NCBI GenBank assembly: GCA_002393555.1
Contig: DGSP01000025.1
Location: 52,917 to 116,916, forward strand
Source of the DNA: Prevotellaceae bacterium UBA4359
GTDB lineage: Bacteria > Bacteroidota > Bacteroidia > Bacteroidales > Bacteroidaceae
DNA length: 64,000 nt
Reading direction: 5' to 3'
Shown here: one piece after another, positions 10,901-16,994 of the stretch
How the letters are laid out: every line of letters starts with the position of its first letter
Position numbering within the stretch: position 1 is the first letter of the stretch
Position numbers and translations under genes: made by a program
The notes under the pieces: model-generated
The model's database searches: none
Seen by the model: only the letters and a program-made list of their open reading frames with translations
Told to the model about the DNA's origin: nothing

Positions 10901-12054
10901 GCGGTGCTGGTACGGCGTACCCTGTAGAAGACTGAGCCGGGCTGATAGACTGAGGGGAGCATCTCATCGACAAAACTGTAAGTCTTTGTCCCCTGCTCGT
11001 AGGTGAGTTGTCCGGCACTCTGCCAGTCGGAGTCGGAGATGGGGTTGCCCACGCATCGCTGGATTTCCCATAAGTCGGCATCCATCACATCCTTGTAGAG
11101 GTGGTCGGATACTGTCCACTTCAACAGGGCGGTGCCGTTGGTCTGGAGGGTGGCAGTCAGGTCTTTCGGGGTGTGAAGAATGGGCAGGTCGATGGGTACA
11201 GACTCTGTGGTGCGCTCGTTTTTCTCCGTGTCCAGATAGACCACCTCGATGTAGCAGGTGCGGATGGGCTTGTCGTAGGGCAGATAGACGAAGTCGCTGG
11301 CTGCCGCTTTCAGGGTGCTGGTCTGCTGCTTGTTCTCGCTGTCGGTGTAGTGGAGGGTGACGCTCTGGATGTTGGCGGCAGCGACCATCCAAGGCACCAT
11401 GATGTTGCCGGCGTTGGCTCGTTCGTAGGCGAGCATCGGGGTCATCATTTCGGGAATGGCGAGTTCCTGCATCGCGCTGATGTCGAACTGCTGGCTCTCC
11501 AGCCCCTGCACTTGCTCGTCGCTACGTGAGTTGCCGTCGCGCTTCACATAGTAACTGAATTTCAGCGTCTTGCCACGCATTTCGTTGGGGACAGTCCACT
11601 CGGCCTCCACATAGAAATAGGTCTGCCGTGTGTTCGGACGATAGATCTTGATGACTCGCTCGGCTGTGCCGACCACCTCATTGCCATAGTCAACACCACG
11701 AAGAATCATGACCTTGCCTCCCACGCCTGTGGAGAATCGGGCATCGTTGTAGGTGTGGTTATTGTCAATGTCGCGCTCGGCGGCATAGTGCAGCACGGTC
11801 TTGGTGCTCCCATCCACAGTCACATAGACATTGCCGTCATAGACCCAGCAGTCGGCTCCATCGCAGTCGTAGATGGGCAATTTCATCTTTATCTTGTTGG
11901 GTGCCTGATAGATGATGCTATAGTTGTAGGTCTCATCCACATAGGTGGCATGCACCGCCGTGGGCAGCAGCCAGAGGATGAATAGCAGGACGGACACGCT
12001 CAAGAAATGCACTATCAGTGAGGGCTGTCTTGTGTTTGCAGATAGGGTGTTCAT
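1984..12054 (-). CDS. Giant (3356-residue) modular secreted surface protein
   Basis: Residues about 12-36 form a signal peptide (LLFILWLLPTAVHA). Visible modules in order: an Ig/FN3-like segment at about 290-400; a GLUG or beta-helix-like block at about 450-650 (FDGNGHTLTVNYQMD, GGLIGALMNS); an FN3-like segment at about 840-920; two carboxypeptidase-regulatory-like beta-sandwiches at about 925-1095 (GYVRLADGTAVAGATVV, then YSGVVLYSGSSIPVLGA); a long middle without recognised domains; and a LamG/concanavalin-like domain at about 2490-2640 (YTLMFWFRTTDKEGTLMSNG, GAWHHFAVTV). The C-terminus has the tail EGIRLSGRPAEKGVYIFNG. The family is recognisable as a cell-surface carbohydrate or protein binder, but its ligand is not. 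It is first in a three-gene operon with a -7 element 37 bp upstream. Codon choice flips from C-ending (5' half) to G/T-ending (3' half) near 6.7-6.8 kb, which suggests a composite origin. No frameshift is seen. Confidence 0.85.
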   Translation of the reverse strand: MNTLSANTRQPSLIVHFLSVSVLLFILWLLPTAVHATYVDETYNYSIIYQAPNKIKMKLPIYDCDGADCWVYDGNVYVTVDGSTKTVLHYAAERDIDNNHTYNDARFSTGVGGKVMILRGVDYGNEVVGTAERVIKIYRPNTRQTYFYVEAEWTVPNEMRGKTLKFSYYVKRDGNSRSDEQVQGLESQQFDISAMQELAIPEMMTPMLAYERANAGNIMVPWMVAAANIQSVTLHYTDSENKQQTSTLKAAASDFVYLPYDKPIRTCYIEVVYLDTEKNERTTESVPIDLPILHTPKDLTATLQTNGTALLKWTVSDHLYKDVMDADLWEIQRCVGNPISDSDWQSAGQLTYEQGTKTYSFVDEMLPSVYQPGSVFYRVRRTSTAMWGWTDAAGMAQTEITHTYYLPYVGTATVTKDTNWGVNDQHSVTLQWKMSNTPISRYDAEGRYILRSPQDWEAFAQMVNGGQPQLNAVMIANLVLDSQTMVGTATNPYRGTFDGNGHTLTVNYQMDVNADMADKDIANHPAAPFAFVGNNAAFKNLHTLGTITTNCKFAGGVVGKVLDEGSSQAFTMENCWSSVTINSTLTGDGTHGGLIGALMNSTANTTYTLKNCLFDGAFIGNTTDSWGGLVGWTYLRNHTYDHCLVAPQKVDVNTNSTFTIVRGYYSPSLSQTYYTQAIGTEQGIQHSVATLKDRQDLLAKLNTDNQGSGWELTESGVVPVMKSVAIVEKEEQDTGDIALWDERAKIELHTQMIAASGQVVRTTQRNLSADEVKAGKASLSLTNTCVDYQFSLVLKRDQSPLYIGLNSREDSYETPARKTEKGDAANYEFNLNGKVTGVSATEQQASVQLNWTTNNLPVDYFRVLRRDKADTTHKVDTLVTNYQQTQYIDTHPQPQHTYIYRVEAVVDCEGQHLTTAETDGHCAPTGMVQGYVRLADGTAVAGATVVAEPVKSSHILNGVTLSTVTDESGFYQIGGLVYQTAGSYDITVTRKGDEGSVGTRTVNFTDRSNLTSDLNFFVEDFCIYSGVVLYSGSSIPVLGAQFKLDGQTITKSSGADKGKPVTTNSAGEFSISIPKGAHTVQVVKTGHVFADNGFLINHDAPAGADSTLYNFNKNIYEQHLWDQTRVILRGRVVGGKDQGTLPLGKSLSKNNLGDSIRIVLQLEGDNASWIVRDPKDETVRMRDSLYFHGRTDTTRVVSNRHTIVISPDNKTGEFQVPFIPVKYKVTDIHCNGYATLFQAGKVGETLDLSDAVVGDTITYNRIYHQPATLTYEQFTGTLERYYGIKTYKAQDNLGKDVTVQLWKNNQYSLGHPVFMANSPTLLTLSAREEYYYNNVVKDTPDDIVLLSGGTVYVHNGLISAEHSDSIQLDNEGKASYLFTPQNLTFVNENTDALKSLTFTLLYDQTYYDIPPLKAYVMASQTKSQGKRLIVAGTPHLVDVLRDPPGSTSSAYIQEGSKMKYGYTYDFNLEGGFNLELAQGKGSNFYTGIWAGVGNGTEAGSINRTESNSLFKIAIQMSYYGGWNYAYEMTTSKKIETSSNVKSVGAAADLFIGTTDETVIEEAIAVRVVPESMYKLLVPATGNTFTQGGKEYEVKLGTVKVLAEGKDADGNKVYLIRDEVMQASPRFKSSFVYSKTFIETELLPQLMRARQSLMLPKGTTDDEAKAQATRLKHPVYVSKVAMDDPSYASTDKDGKRTYAQFLPDGTSSAWSDSIAVLNQEMMAWIGFMTANEQEKLSVSDADKVETFSFDGAGKISYEESFDFTLERSNYMKIPGISDGNILGDTFFDNLVKKFNEKKGKETKTTDEDDNVVSVGFMAAGSMMTLTFKPIFTYDFNYKNLKTEGHSKKTGFALACDRQAYLTVDVYRTKVDVSGYKEKIEAGDMAVIYQYSEETKEAIRSGATGTNQALSFMPYDTKTYSNFVFRTKGGATKKPYEDARYTDYYNRGALLDEKTLPIDNLKIWTDQATVSNVPYGQPAKFVIHLANESETPTLVSPCFNLYRAESEDDAKGAKVFVDGVPLNAGGVTVFLGANQVVDKLVEVYAGTEFDYNNLVIGVWDPDDQARMWTQTLSAHFLPSAGAVNISSPGDKWVINTESPYSKEKQQYYMPVRIDGFNVNARGFDHIELQYKLSTESDQSWVNVCSFYKSEELMALATGEKKLIRNDGYIDDAIFYGEKDPVEQHYDLRAVVYCRHADGFITAASPILSGVKDTRVPVPFGTPKPVSGILDIGDDIVISFSEPIAGNYLTRVNNFEVVGTMNSKDVSLSTALRLTGKDSYGLTLANRNLANRSFTFDVMLNPDANGRAMRVLSHGEGANHLDLGMTADRRLVAKFDGRTAVSDKAVDFNGVLHQVAYSFDQSKVGRTVVTFYDGSVEIGRDTLDVGYHGSGAIWLGDDFDEDDEKETVRLEPYEGSMLELRLWNTAMRAAELSKYARKVLTGYELHLIDNYALNEGNGRYCYDKAVGGNDMVVTGTSWVVPDGISLKLDGEKGVKMDSQCFDRQDFEDYTLMFWFRTTDKEGTLMSNGMALDEPNCGMHFFVGVEEGELVFRSAGEVVKTGVGVSDGAWHHFAVTVNRARNVGNVYVDQAIVQSFAVEKFGGIAGDRLLAVGATYTDEVTPTLPLKGNIDEIAMYEMVLPENMIRTYSLATPSGEEMGTLAYLPFSRSERLTDNQMRLMPSGVSLRKYRVNGTVSESRRDTIVADGVVAELADRQNYALLHDGGKMENLAYSFVTDNQQLLLNLDVPEADIEKTNVYVTVKEVADLNGNLTASPVVMNLFVYRNPLRWEHRQLDVEARYGEGAVVKVKVNNLSGKSESYTLTGLPLWITASKTAGTLPALGEETIELTVSPYINRGNFSEKIFLVGSGGMAEPLPINIKVRGDEPQWAVSNALKAKGITMHIVARVKVENEVMHDPDDIVAVFDENHQLLGVSYMDVDQTTAANEALAYLTVYNGSNKATPLHFEFFNASNGQIWELECSEGQYPEGIKFEANAVLGTSADPVLLSQTLYAVQTLGLKEGWNWLSFYVKPDSATVSKLLNQTTSWEVGDGFEVINGDGVPYLYTYKSKPHPDDPNQRVNFWDHGNDVVSLNPALMYRFFSKSDKTAYLRGFEYPASITVRKGWNRIAFSSSINLPIAVALAGYTDEGSEGDMIKSQDEFAVLNIVGGNRIWKGSLKYMRSGQGYMLKHNSGKEVKFWYPYYWSSSRYAGLGSADAPMRQPLFSSASATNMSVIAVTEGVDLQEGDRLVAYHGAEVCGVAEADEDGRFYLSVGESDNRATKDVQFSIERDGELVGLANQRMSYVGDAVVGSVNEPTVIRFVPAEGYADGEWYTLEGIRLSGRPAEKGVYIFNGMKVLVNE

Positions 12055-12090
12055 TGTATTTCAATTAAATAAGTTGACCAAATTTTGGGG

Positions 12091-12098
12091 CAAATATA
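12091..12098 (-). promoter_or_regulatory. -7 promoter element for the giant-protein operon
   Basis: On the minus strand this reads TATATTTG, matching the Bacteroidota sigma-A -7 consensus TAnnTTTG, and lies 37 bp upstream of the ATG at 12054. No convincing -33 TTTG is seen at 19-21 bp spacing. Confidence 0.55.
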
Positions 12099-12212
12099 CA
12101 CAAAAAACGTGATTTCCCCACCATAGGTTTCCAAAAATATCCAATTATTGTCACAAAATCCCCCCCCTCCTCACATATTTTATATTTTAAGTTTCGGATG
12201 TTCTGCTTTGTT

Positions 12213-12370
12213 GGAGTTAAAGGAGTTAAAGGGAGTTAGAAGGAGTTAGAAGGAGTTAAAGCCGAATGTCATGCTGCTGTTAAGGTTTGGGTTAGCGTTA
12301 GAGTTAGGGTTAAAGTATCGGCCTCTAACTCATGAGTGAAGCGATAACTCCCTCTAACTCCTTTAACTCC
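12213..12370. repeat. MITE-like inverted repeat made of GGAGTTA-type units
   Basis: The left arm (12213-12238) and right arm (12345-12370) are inverted repeats of about 26 bp with one mismatch. Both are built from short iterations of GGAGTTAAAG/GGAGTTAGA. The 106-bp interior carries more of the same (GGGTTAGCGTTAGAGTTAGG) and no credible gene. This resembles the heptamer-iterated arms around the four-helix-bundle gene at 51333-51777, although the units differ. Immediately downstream are a small hairpin (12377-12384/12389-12396, CTCAACTT/AAGTTGAG) and a direct repeat GTTGAGTGATAT at 12391-12402 and 12409-12420. The rest of the 12099-12473 interval shows nothing else. Confidence 0.7.
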
Positions 12371-12472
12371 CCAGAACTCAACTTCCGAAAGTTGAGTGAT
12401 ATTCCTCTGTTGAGTGATATACTCACAACGGATGGAATAGTTGCCATTTTGTATGTTTTCTTCCATTTTTTC

Positions 12473-12502
12473 TTTGCCTGCAAGATTTTTTGTGTAACTT
12501 TG
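12473..12502 (+). promoter_or_regulatory. Promoter for the 70-residue ORF
   Basis: TTTG at 12473-12476 is followed, after an 18-bp spacer, by TAACTTTG at 12495-12502, a full match to TAnnTTTG. Transcription would start near 12509, giving a leader of about 70 nt before the ATG at 12581. This supports the small plus-strand ORF as a real gene. Confidence 0.6.
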
Positions 12503-12580
12503 CAGCGATTGCTTGAATAAGCACAAACACGAAATCAAAACACAAGTCTTTTAACTCTCTAACTACCAAGTTTTCTACTG

Positions 12581-12793
12581 ATGGCTAAATTTCATTCTTC
12601 TTGGCTGAAAAGGGTGCTGACGATGGGACACCCTTACAAAAAATCGTCGCATCGGAAAATCTATGAGGAGATTGCCGAAACGAGCGGATGCACTCCCGAC
12701 CGTGTGTATGAACTGGCGCATGGGGACAGGTGCAGGAGGTTCACCGACGAGGCGGCTCTCTCGGAACTGATGCGTCTGGGCATCGTGAGGTAG
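12581..12793 (+). CDS. Small basic protein, possible helix-turn-helix
   Basis: 70 residues, rich in Lys/Arg/His. The segment IYEEIAETSGCTPDRVYELA, followed by HGDR, has the spacing of a helix-turn-helix: a helix, a turn around SGCTP, then a recognition-like helix ending in a Gly. This is similar to XRE-type DNA-binding cores, but no specific family is recognised. It is monocistronic, has its own -33/-7 promoter, and converges on the exporter gene, ending 7 bp before that gene's stop. It could be a small regulator or a nucleic-acid-binding protein. The existence of the gene is better supported than its function. Confidence 0.55.
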   Translation: MAKFHSSWLKRVLTMGHPYKKSSHRKIYEEIAETSGCTPDRVYELAHGDRCRRFTDEAALSELMRLGIVR

Positions 12794-12800
12794 GCTGTGG

Positions 12801-13724
12801 CTACACGAAGAAGAGGGTGACTCCGACCACACTGATGATGGCTCCGACCACTTCGAGAGGGGTAATCCGCTGACGGAAGTAGTACCACGAAGGCAGGAGG
12901 ATGAGGACGGGGGTCATCGCCATGATGGTCTGGGCGATGCCTGTGGAGGTGTAGAGCGTGGCCATGAGCGACAAACTAACTCCGAGAAAGGGACCTGTGA
13001 GGGTGGCGACGAGGGCGAAGAGCATGCCTCGGCGGTCGTGGCTGACAGCGACTATCTGACGTGTCTTGCCTGTGAGGAGCATAACGAGGGTGAAGCCCAC
13101 GAGGCCTGTCACGGCACGGATGAAGGTGCTGGAGAAGGGCATGAGGGTGAGGGCTTCGGGAGTGGTAATCAGTGTTTCATAATGGGTCATGCCCACCTTG
13201 CTGAGCACGAGGCCGATGCCTTGTCCCATGCCTGCGCCGATGCCGAAAAGAATGCCTTTGAGGGGGAGTTTGAGGCTGAGAGTGTGATGTTCACCACCTC
13301 GTGAAAGTACGCTCAGACCGATGCCGAACATAGTGACGAGCATGCCTACGATGGCGAGTGGTGACATGGTCTCGCCCAGCAGGATGAAGCCGAACAGGGC
13401 GGCAGCGGCTGGGGCGAGGGTCATGAAGAGTTGGCCGAATCGGCTGCCCATGAGCAGGTAGGAATTGAAGAGGCAGTAGTCACCCAACACATAGCCCACA
13501 AAACCTGAGAGCGAGAGCCACAGCCAGGTCTCGCCGTCGGCATCTTGCGGCCAGGGCTGTCCGCACACCACCCACATCAGAATGGCCAGAAAGGCCAACG
13601 ACATGAGCATACGAACGACGTTCAGCCCCAAGGGCGAAAGCCGCTTGCTCGCCACCTCGGCCGCCATCGCCGTGACCGTCCAAAGAAGGGTCACCAATAG
13701 TGATATCAATTCTCCTTTATACAT
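12801..13724 (-). CDS. EamA/DMT-superfamily permease
   Basis: 307 residues from the chosen start (MYKGELISLLVTLLWTVTAM). A longer reading from 13763 adds 13 residues but overlaps the upstream hydrolase stop and shifts the first membrane helix inward. About ten hydrophobic helices form two EamA repeats, the second containing GPFLGVSLSLMATLYTSTGI and ILLPSWYYFRQRITPLEVVG. The family exports small metabolites such as amino acids or acts in drug/metabolite efflux at the inner membrane; the substrate cannot be read from sequence. It lies 35 bp downstream of the GH106-like hydrolase and is probably cotranscribed with it. Confidence 0.85.
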   Translation of the reverse strand: MYKGELISLLVTLLWTVTAMAAEVASKRLSPLGLNVVRMLMSLAFLAILMWVVCGQPWPQDADGETWLWLSLSGFVGYVLGDYCLFNSYLLMGSRFGQLFMTLAPAAAALFGFILLGETMSPLAIVGMLVTMFGIGLSVLSRGGEHHTLSLKLPLKGILFGIGAGMGQGIGLVLSKVGMTHYETLITTPEALTLMPFSSTFIRAVTGLVGFTLVMLLTGKTRQIVAVSHDRRGMLFALVATLTGPFLGVSLSLMATLYTSTGIAQTIMAMTPVLILLPSWYYFRQRITPLEVVGAIISVVGVTLFFV

Positions 13725-13759
13725 TGTGTCTGTGTGAAATGAACAGATAAAGGGTGGAA

Positions 13760-16324
13760 TCACTCCACCTCACAAGGAATGAGTCTGACTTCGCTGTTCA
13801 GACCCGAAGGAACGGTCTGCCACGTGCCGTAGAGGTCGCGCTTGTAGTTGAGATCGACCACGTTGATTTCCTTAAACTTGCGCCACTCCACCCCGTCGCG
13901 GTCGAGTTTGGCAATGCGGTTGGCTGGCAGATTGGCCACCTCCACTTCGAGGGTGTTTTTGCCATTGTGCAGAAGGGAGGTGATGTCGATGCGGAAGGGC
14001 ACAGCGAAGAGGGTGCCGGCATCCTGACCATTGACCAGCACACGGGCTGTCTCGCGCACATCGCCGAGGTCAAGGAGGTAAGCCGTGGCAGGCTGGAGGC
14101 TGGGCAGGTCGATGGTGGTCTTATACACACCCGTGGCCATCGTCTCGTTCAGCACGTCCTCGCCCAGGGCTGTCCAGGGTTTGGGTGCGCCGTCCATCTC
14201 GTAGGTCTTTTCAATCTTGACAGGAGCAGACTCCTTGAACGCAAGGGTCCAACCTGTCAGGCTCTGTGCCTTGGCCATGTTGGCTTTCAGATATTTGTGA
14301 GGTTTCAGCGTCTCGGCAGTGCCATCCGTGTAGGTGCGGATGATGATGCTCTCGCCACTGGCCAACTGCACTCTCACACGTCCCTGTGCATCGGTCTTGG
14401 CAAGGTCTATCTGGCCGTTCATCGGGTTGTAGAACACCACCTGCTTGGCCTTCACCCCGAGGGTGACATAGGTGTCGATGTCGCGTCCCTGCAGGTTGGA
14501 CACAAAGTAGTGGTAGCCATTAGCGTTGCTGCGACGAATGCAACTCAAGCCCTGCTCCAGACGCATCGGCTCCTTGCGGGCTTCGCTGAACTGAAGGCCT
14601 GCACTGTAGTTGGGCGAGGTGACGATGCTACCCTTGCCCCACACCGTGCGCATGGCTTCTGTGGGATGGAACGACACGGTCTGCTGCAACTGCTGGACGA
14701 GTGCCAAAAACTCCGACTGCTCGGCTGTCTTGCCATAGCCTGGCACCGACAGCGGAAGGGAGCGGACGAACATCACTTGCCCACCCTGTTCGGCTATCTG
14801 CATGAGGCGGCGGAGTGTGGCCACTGGCATGAAGCGCACATCGGGGATGATGATGGTGGCATAGCGGCGAGTCACCTCGTCCTGCTGCAAGTATCGATCC
14901 GACACATAATCCACGTCGTAGCCATTCTTGATGATGGTCTGCACGGTCTCGATAAACTTCGGCGCGCGCTTCTCCATCGAGTGGATGTCGAAGAGTGCCA
15001 CGGTGCCGGGTTGGTCGTAGAGCATATCGTAGTAGGGCAGATAGACCAGCACGTCGTTGTCGGGTTCGCCCCACTGGAGGAAAGCCTGCGAGCGTTGGAT
15101 ATACTGCGAGAAGGCGGGCATGGCCGACCACCAATTGTTGGCCGGACTCATATCCACACTGGCATAGAACCTCCACCCTGGCCACTCAGCCCCACGAGGC
15201 GAATAGCACGAGCCGTGGAAGAAGATGTGGTTGACACCCGAGAGGAACATGAGGTCGAGGTCGGGCTTGCACTGGGAGAGCGAGGTGCGGAAGTGTTCGG
15301 TCAGCCACGTGAAGGTTTCCGAGGAGGTGTATCGTTTGCCCGAGATGTGGGCAGCCGAAGAGGCATATTTGAGCATGGAGATGTCGGAAAAGTTCTTCTT
15401 GGTGAAGCCCTCATCCTTGCGCAGCCCCTTGATGCCGAAGTCGCTCAGGCCGAAGCCTTCACACTCGGGAATATCGACCGCAGCATAGACATCGAGCAGG
15501 TTGGCAGGGCTGCCGTGCGCCTGATTGCGCGTCTGGCTCCCGTGCTTGTGTGCCCAGTCGGTCCACTGCATGGTGAAGTTCTCCAGCAGCAGGTCGCCCA
15601 GCGTCTCGCGGTAGTCGCTCACGATGCGGCGGTCGGCATCGGTGCGGAGGGAGTCGGCCTTGTTCAGTATGTAGGTGAAGGGGCCGAGGTCGTAGCCGCG
15701 CCTACGCTGAAACTCCTCATAGAGCGTGGGAGTCCAGTCGGCACCATAGACCTCGTAGGAGTCGTTGAACATATTCTTCGGGAAAGGCACCCCCTGATGG
15801 GCAAAGGCGGTGTCGAAGCGTTCGAAATAACGTGCCACGGCCCCACGGTCGAAGTGGTCGATGACGTAGCCCTCACCACCCGGCGCAGCACGTTTCACCT
15901 TCTGCTTCGTCAGTCCCAGCGTGGCATCCTGATTGGCATCGAACACAATCTTCTTGGCCGCATCCTCTTCCGTCACCAGCGGCCCACCGAAAGGCCAGCC
16001 TGTGCCAGTGGCCATGTCGGTCTCGATGCCCAACTCCGCCCCACGCGTCTCCACATAGTGCAGCATCCGCATCCACCGGGGCGAGAGATAGGCGATGTCG
16101 TTGGCATCGTTGCCTTTCACCCCATAGATGGGCGTGATTTCCACACCGCCAATGCCCACACGGGCCAGTTCGGAGAGGTTATAGTCCAGCCCTGCCGAAT
16201 CGACGGCACTGCCCAGCCACCACCAACGGGTGTAGGGCTTGGCCTCCTGCGGGATGGGGAGCCACTGCTGGGCATTGGCACTCATGGCAAAGAGGAACAA
16301 AAGAAAGAGCGATTCAACCTTCAT
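13760..16324 (-). CDS. GH106-like alpha-L-rhamnosidase family hydrolase
   Basis: 854 residues from MKVESLFLLFLFAMSANAQ, a clear signal peptide. An in-frame Met at 16357 is also possible, but the longest reading (from 16435) begins upstream of the -7 element. The N-terminal signature RWWWLGSAVDSAGLDYNLSE, then GIGGVEITPIYG, then GTGWPFGGP is characteristic of GH106 and related (beta/alpha)8 enzymes that act on terminal alpha-L-rhamnose, for example in rhamnogalacturonans. The C-terminal 110 residues form a jelly-roll domain with the conserved LVNGQDAGTLFAVPFRIDIT pattern. Characterised GH106 enzymes are about 1000-1100 residues, so this is a short member. The export signal implies periplasmic or surface action. 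The exact glycan and catalytic carboxylates were not assigned. Confidence 0.75.
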   Translation of the reverse strand: MKVESLFLLFLFAMSANAQQWLPIPQEAKPYTRWWWLGSAVDSAGLDYNLSELARVGIGGVEITPIYGVKGNDANDIAYLSPRWMRMLHYVETRGAELGIETDMATGTGWPFGGPLVTEEDAAKKIVFDANQDATLGLTKQKVKRAAPGGEGYVIDHFDRGAVARYFERFDTAFAHQGVPFPKNMFNDSYEVYGADWTPTLYEEFQRRRGYDLGPFTYILNKADSLRTDADRRIVSDYRETLGDLLLENFTMQWTDWAHKHGSQTRNQAHGSPANLLDVYAAVDIPECEGFGLSDFGIKGLRKDEGFTKKNFSDISMLKYASSAAHISGKRYTSSETFTWLTEHFRTSLSQCKPDLDLMFLSGVNHIFFHGSCYSPRGAEWPGWRFYASVDMSPANNWWSAMPAFSQYIQRSQAFLQWGEPDNDVLVYLPYYDMLYDQPGTVALFDIHSMEKRAPKFIETVQTIIKNGYDVDYVSDRYLQQDEVTRRYATIIIPDVRFMPVATLRRLMQIAEQGGQVMFVRSLPLSVPGYGKTAEQSEFLALVQQLQQTVSFHPTEAMRTVWGKGSIVTSPNYSAGLQFSEARKEPMRLEQGLSCIRRSNANGYHYFVSNLQGRDIDTYVTLGVKAKQVVFYNPMNGQIDLAKTDAQGRVRVQLASGESIIIRTYTDGTAETLKPHKYLKANMAKAQSLTGWTLAFKESAPVKIEKTYEMDGAPKPWTALGEDVLNETMATGVYKTTIDLPSLQPATAYLLDLGDVRETARVLVNGQDAGTLFAVPFRIDITSLLHNGKNTLEVEVANLPANRIAKLDRDGVEWRKFKEINVVDLNYKRDLYGTWQTVPSGLNSEVRLIPCEVE

Positions 16325-16384
16325 GGTCGGCACGGAATAGTTAGCAAATCTCTTCATTTTTCTGTAAAGCATTGGTTTCGGCCA

Positions 16385-16392
16385 CAAAGGTA
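16385..16392 (-). promoter_or_regulatory. -7 promoter element for the GH106-like gene
   Basis: The minus strand reads TACCTTTG, a match to TAnnTTTG, about 60 bp upstream of the ATG at 16324. It overlaps the first copy of the GGTACGATTAAGTGAG repeat (16389-16404). Confidence 0.5.
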
Positions 16393-16562
16393 CGATTAAG
16401 TGAGTACAATACAAAGTGAAAAACTGATTTTTCACTTTTATTGTCGAACGTGAGTACCTTGCGCGGAGCGAACGGTACGATTAAGTGAGAGAAAAAACAA
16501 ATTTATTTGGATTTTCCAAACGTGAGTACTTTGCGCGGAGCGAACGGTATGATTAAGTGAGA
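16389..16562. repeat. Direct repeats sharing GGTACGATTAAGTGAG
   Basis: A 44-bp segment at 16447-16490 recurs at 16519-16562 with two mismatches and a 72-bp period. Both include GCGCGGAGCGAACGGTA. The terminal 16-mer GGTAYGATTAAGTGAG occurs a third time at 16389-16404, overlapping the GH106 promoter. A perfect 11-bp hairpin (AAAGTGAAAAA/TTTTTCACTTT, 16413-16423 and 16428-16438) sits between the first and second copies. The GCGC..GCGA..GGTACG core loosely resembles the 23-bp repeats at 25905-25969. Confidence 0.7.
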
Positions 16563-16566
16563 AAAA

Positions 16567-16615
16567 CTTAGGTATAGGCGTTTAGACCGCACTCGCTTCT
16601 AAACGCCTATACCTA
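16567..16615 (-). terminator. Perfect 18-bp inverted repeat, probable terminator of the FGE remnant
   Basis: TAGGTATAGGCGTTTAGA (16569-16586) pairs perfectly with 16598-16615 across an 11-nt loop. Read on the minus strand the stem is followed by AAGTTTTTC, so it can end transcripts from the broken FGE-family gene at 16654-16961. Confidence 0.65.
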
Positions 16616-16653
16616 TTTATTTCCCCTTTCAAGTTTTCTGCCATAGGGTAAAC

Positions 16654-16961
16654 TCAGAGGGCAAGGCGGAAGCCGATGCCTCGGGTCGAGTTCGTCGGCG
16701 TGAAGTTGCCCCGAATCGCCACGCGACAGTTCGCAGCACTTTCGTCCCAACTGCCACCACGGCTCACGCGGTAAGAGCCACTCGAAGCACCTGTCGGATT
16801 GGATTGAGCCGAAGAAGAATAACTGCCATACCAGTCCTGACACCATTCCCACACATTTCCACTCATGTCGTCTGTCCTTGCATCTTCACTGTCCATGCCA
16901 CAAAAAACAGGAAGAAACAGAACAGCACATGCAGAGATTGGTGTAATCGTTTCTTTCTCAT
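16654..16961 (-). pseudogene. FGE/SUMF1-family protein gene wrecked by an internal deletion
   Basis: The 3' part encodes the canonical C-terminus of a formylglycine-generating-enzyme (SUMF1, C-type-lectin-like) fold: [15 protein letters not shown], then [15 protein letters not shown], then RGIGFRLAL. The matching 5' end is in a different frame: ATG at 16961 opens a 32-codon signal-peptide-like ORF ([20 protein letters not shown], then [12 protein letters not shown]) that stops at 16863. A normal family member would have some 150-250 residues between these parts, so an internal deletion with frameshift fits. A -7 element (16995-17002) lies 34 bp upstream of the 16961 ATG. The open frame read upstream to 17034 begins before this promoter and its first 55 residues resemble nothing in the family. 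Confidence 0.75.
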
Positions 16962-16994
16962 CGTAAAAAATGTTAGTAATTGCTTTTTTCGCCT

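Noticed and set aside
12269..12538. An 89-codon minus-strand frame through the repeat region
   Set aside because: Its C-terminus is translated simple repeat (LTLTLTLTQTLT) and it overlaps the plus-strand promoter of the 70-residue ORF; no conserved features.
13754..16399. An 881-codon open frame on the plus strand
   Set aside because: It is fully antisense to the GH106-like gene, which has a signal peptide, family motifs and a promoter. The open frame arises from codon composition and its product has no domain pattern.
16654..16770. Active diversity-generating retroelement target
   Set aside because: The C-terminal FGE block resembles such variable regions, but no reverse transcriptase, template repeat or avd gene is linked. 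The four-helix-bundle gene at 51342 is 35 kb away in another context.
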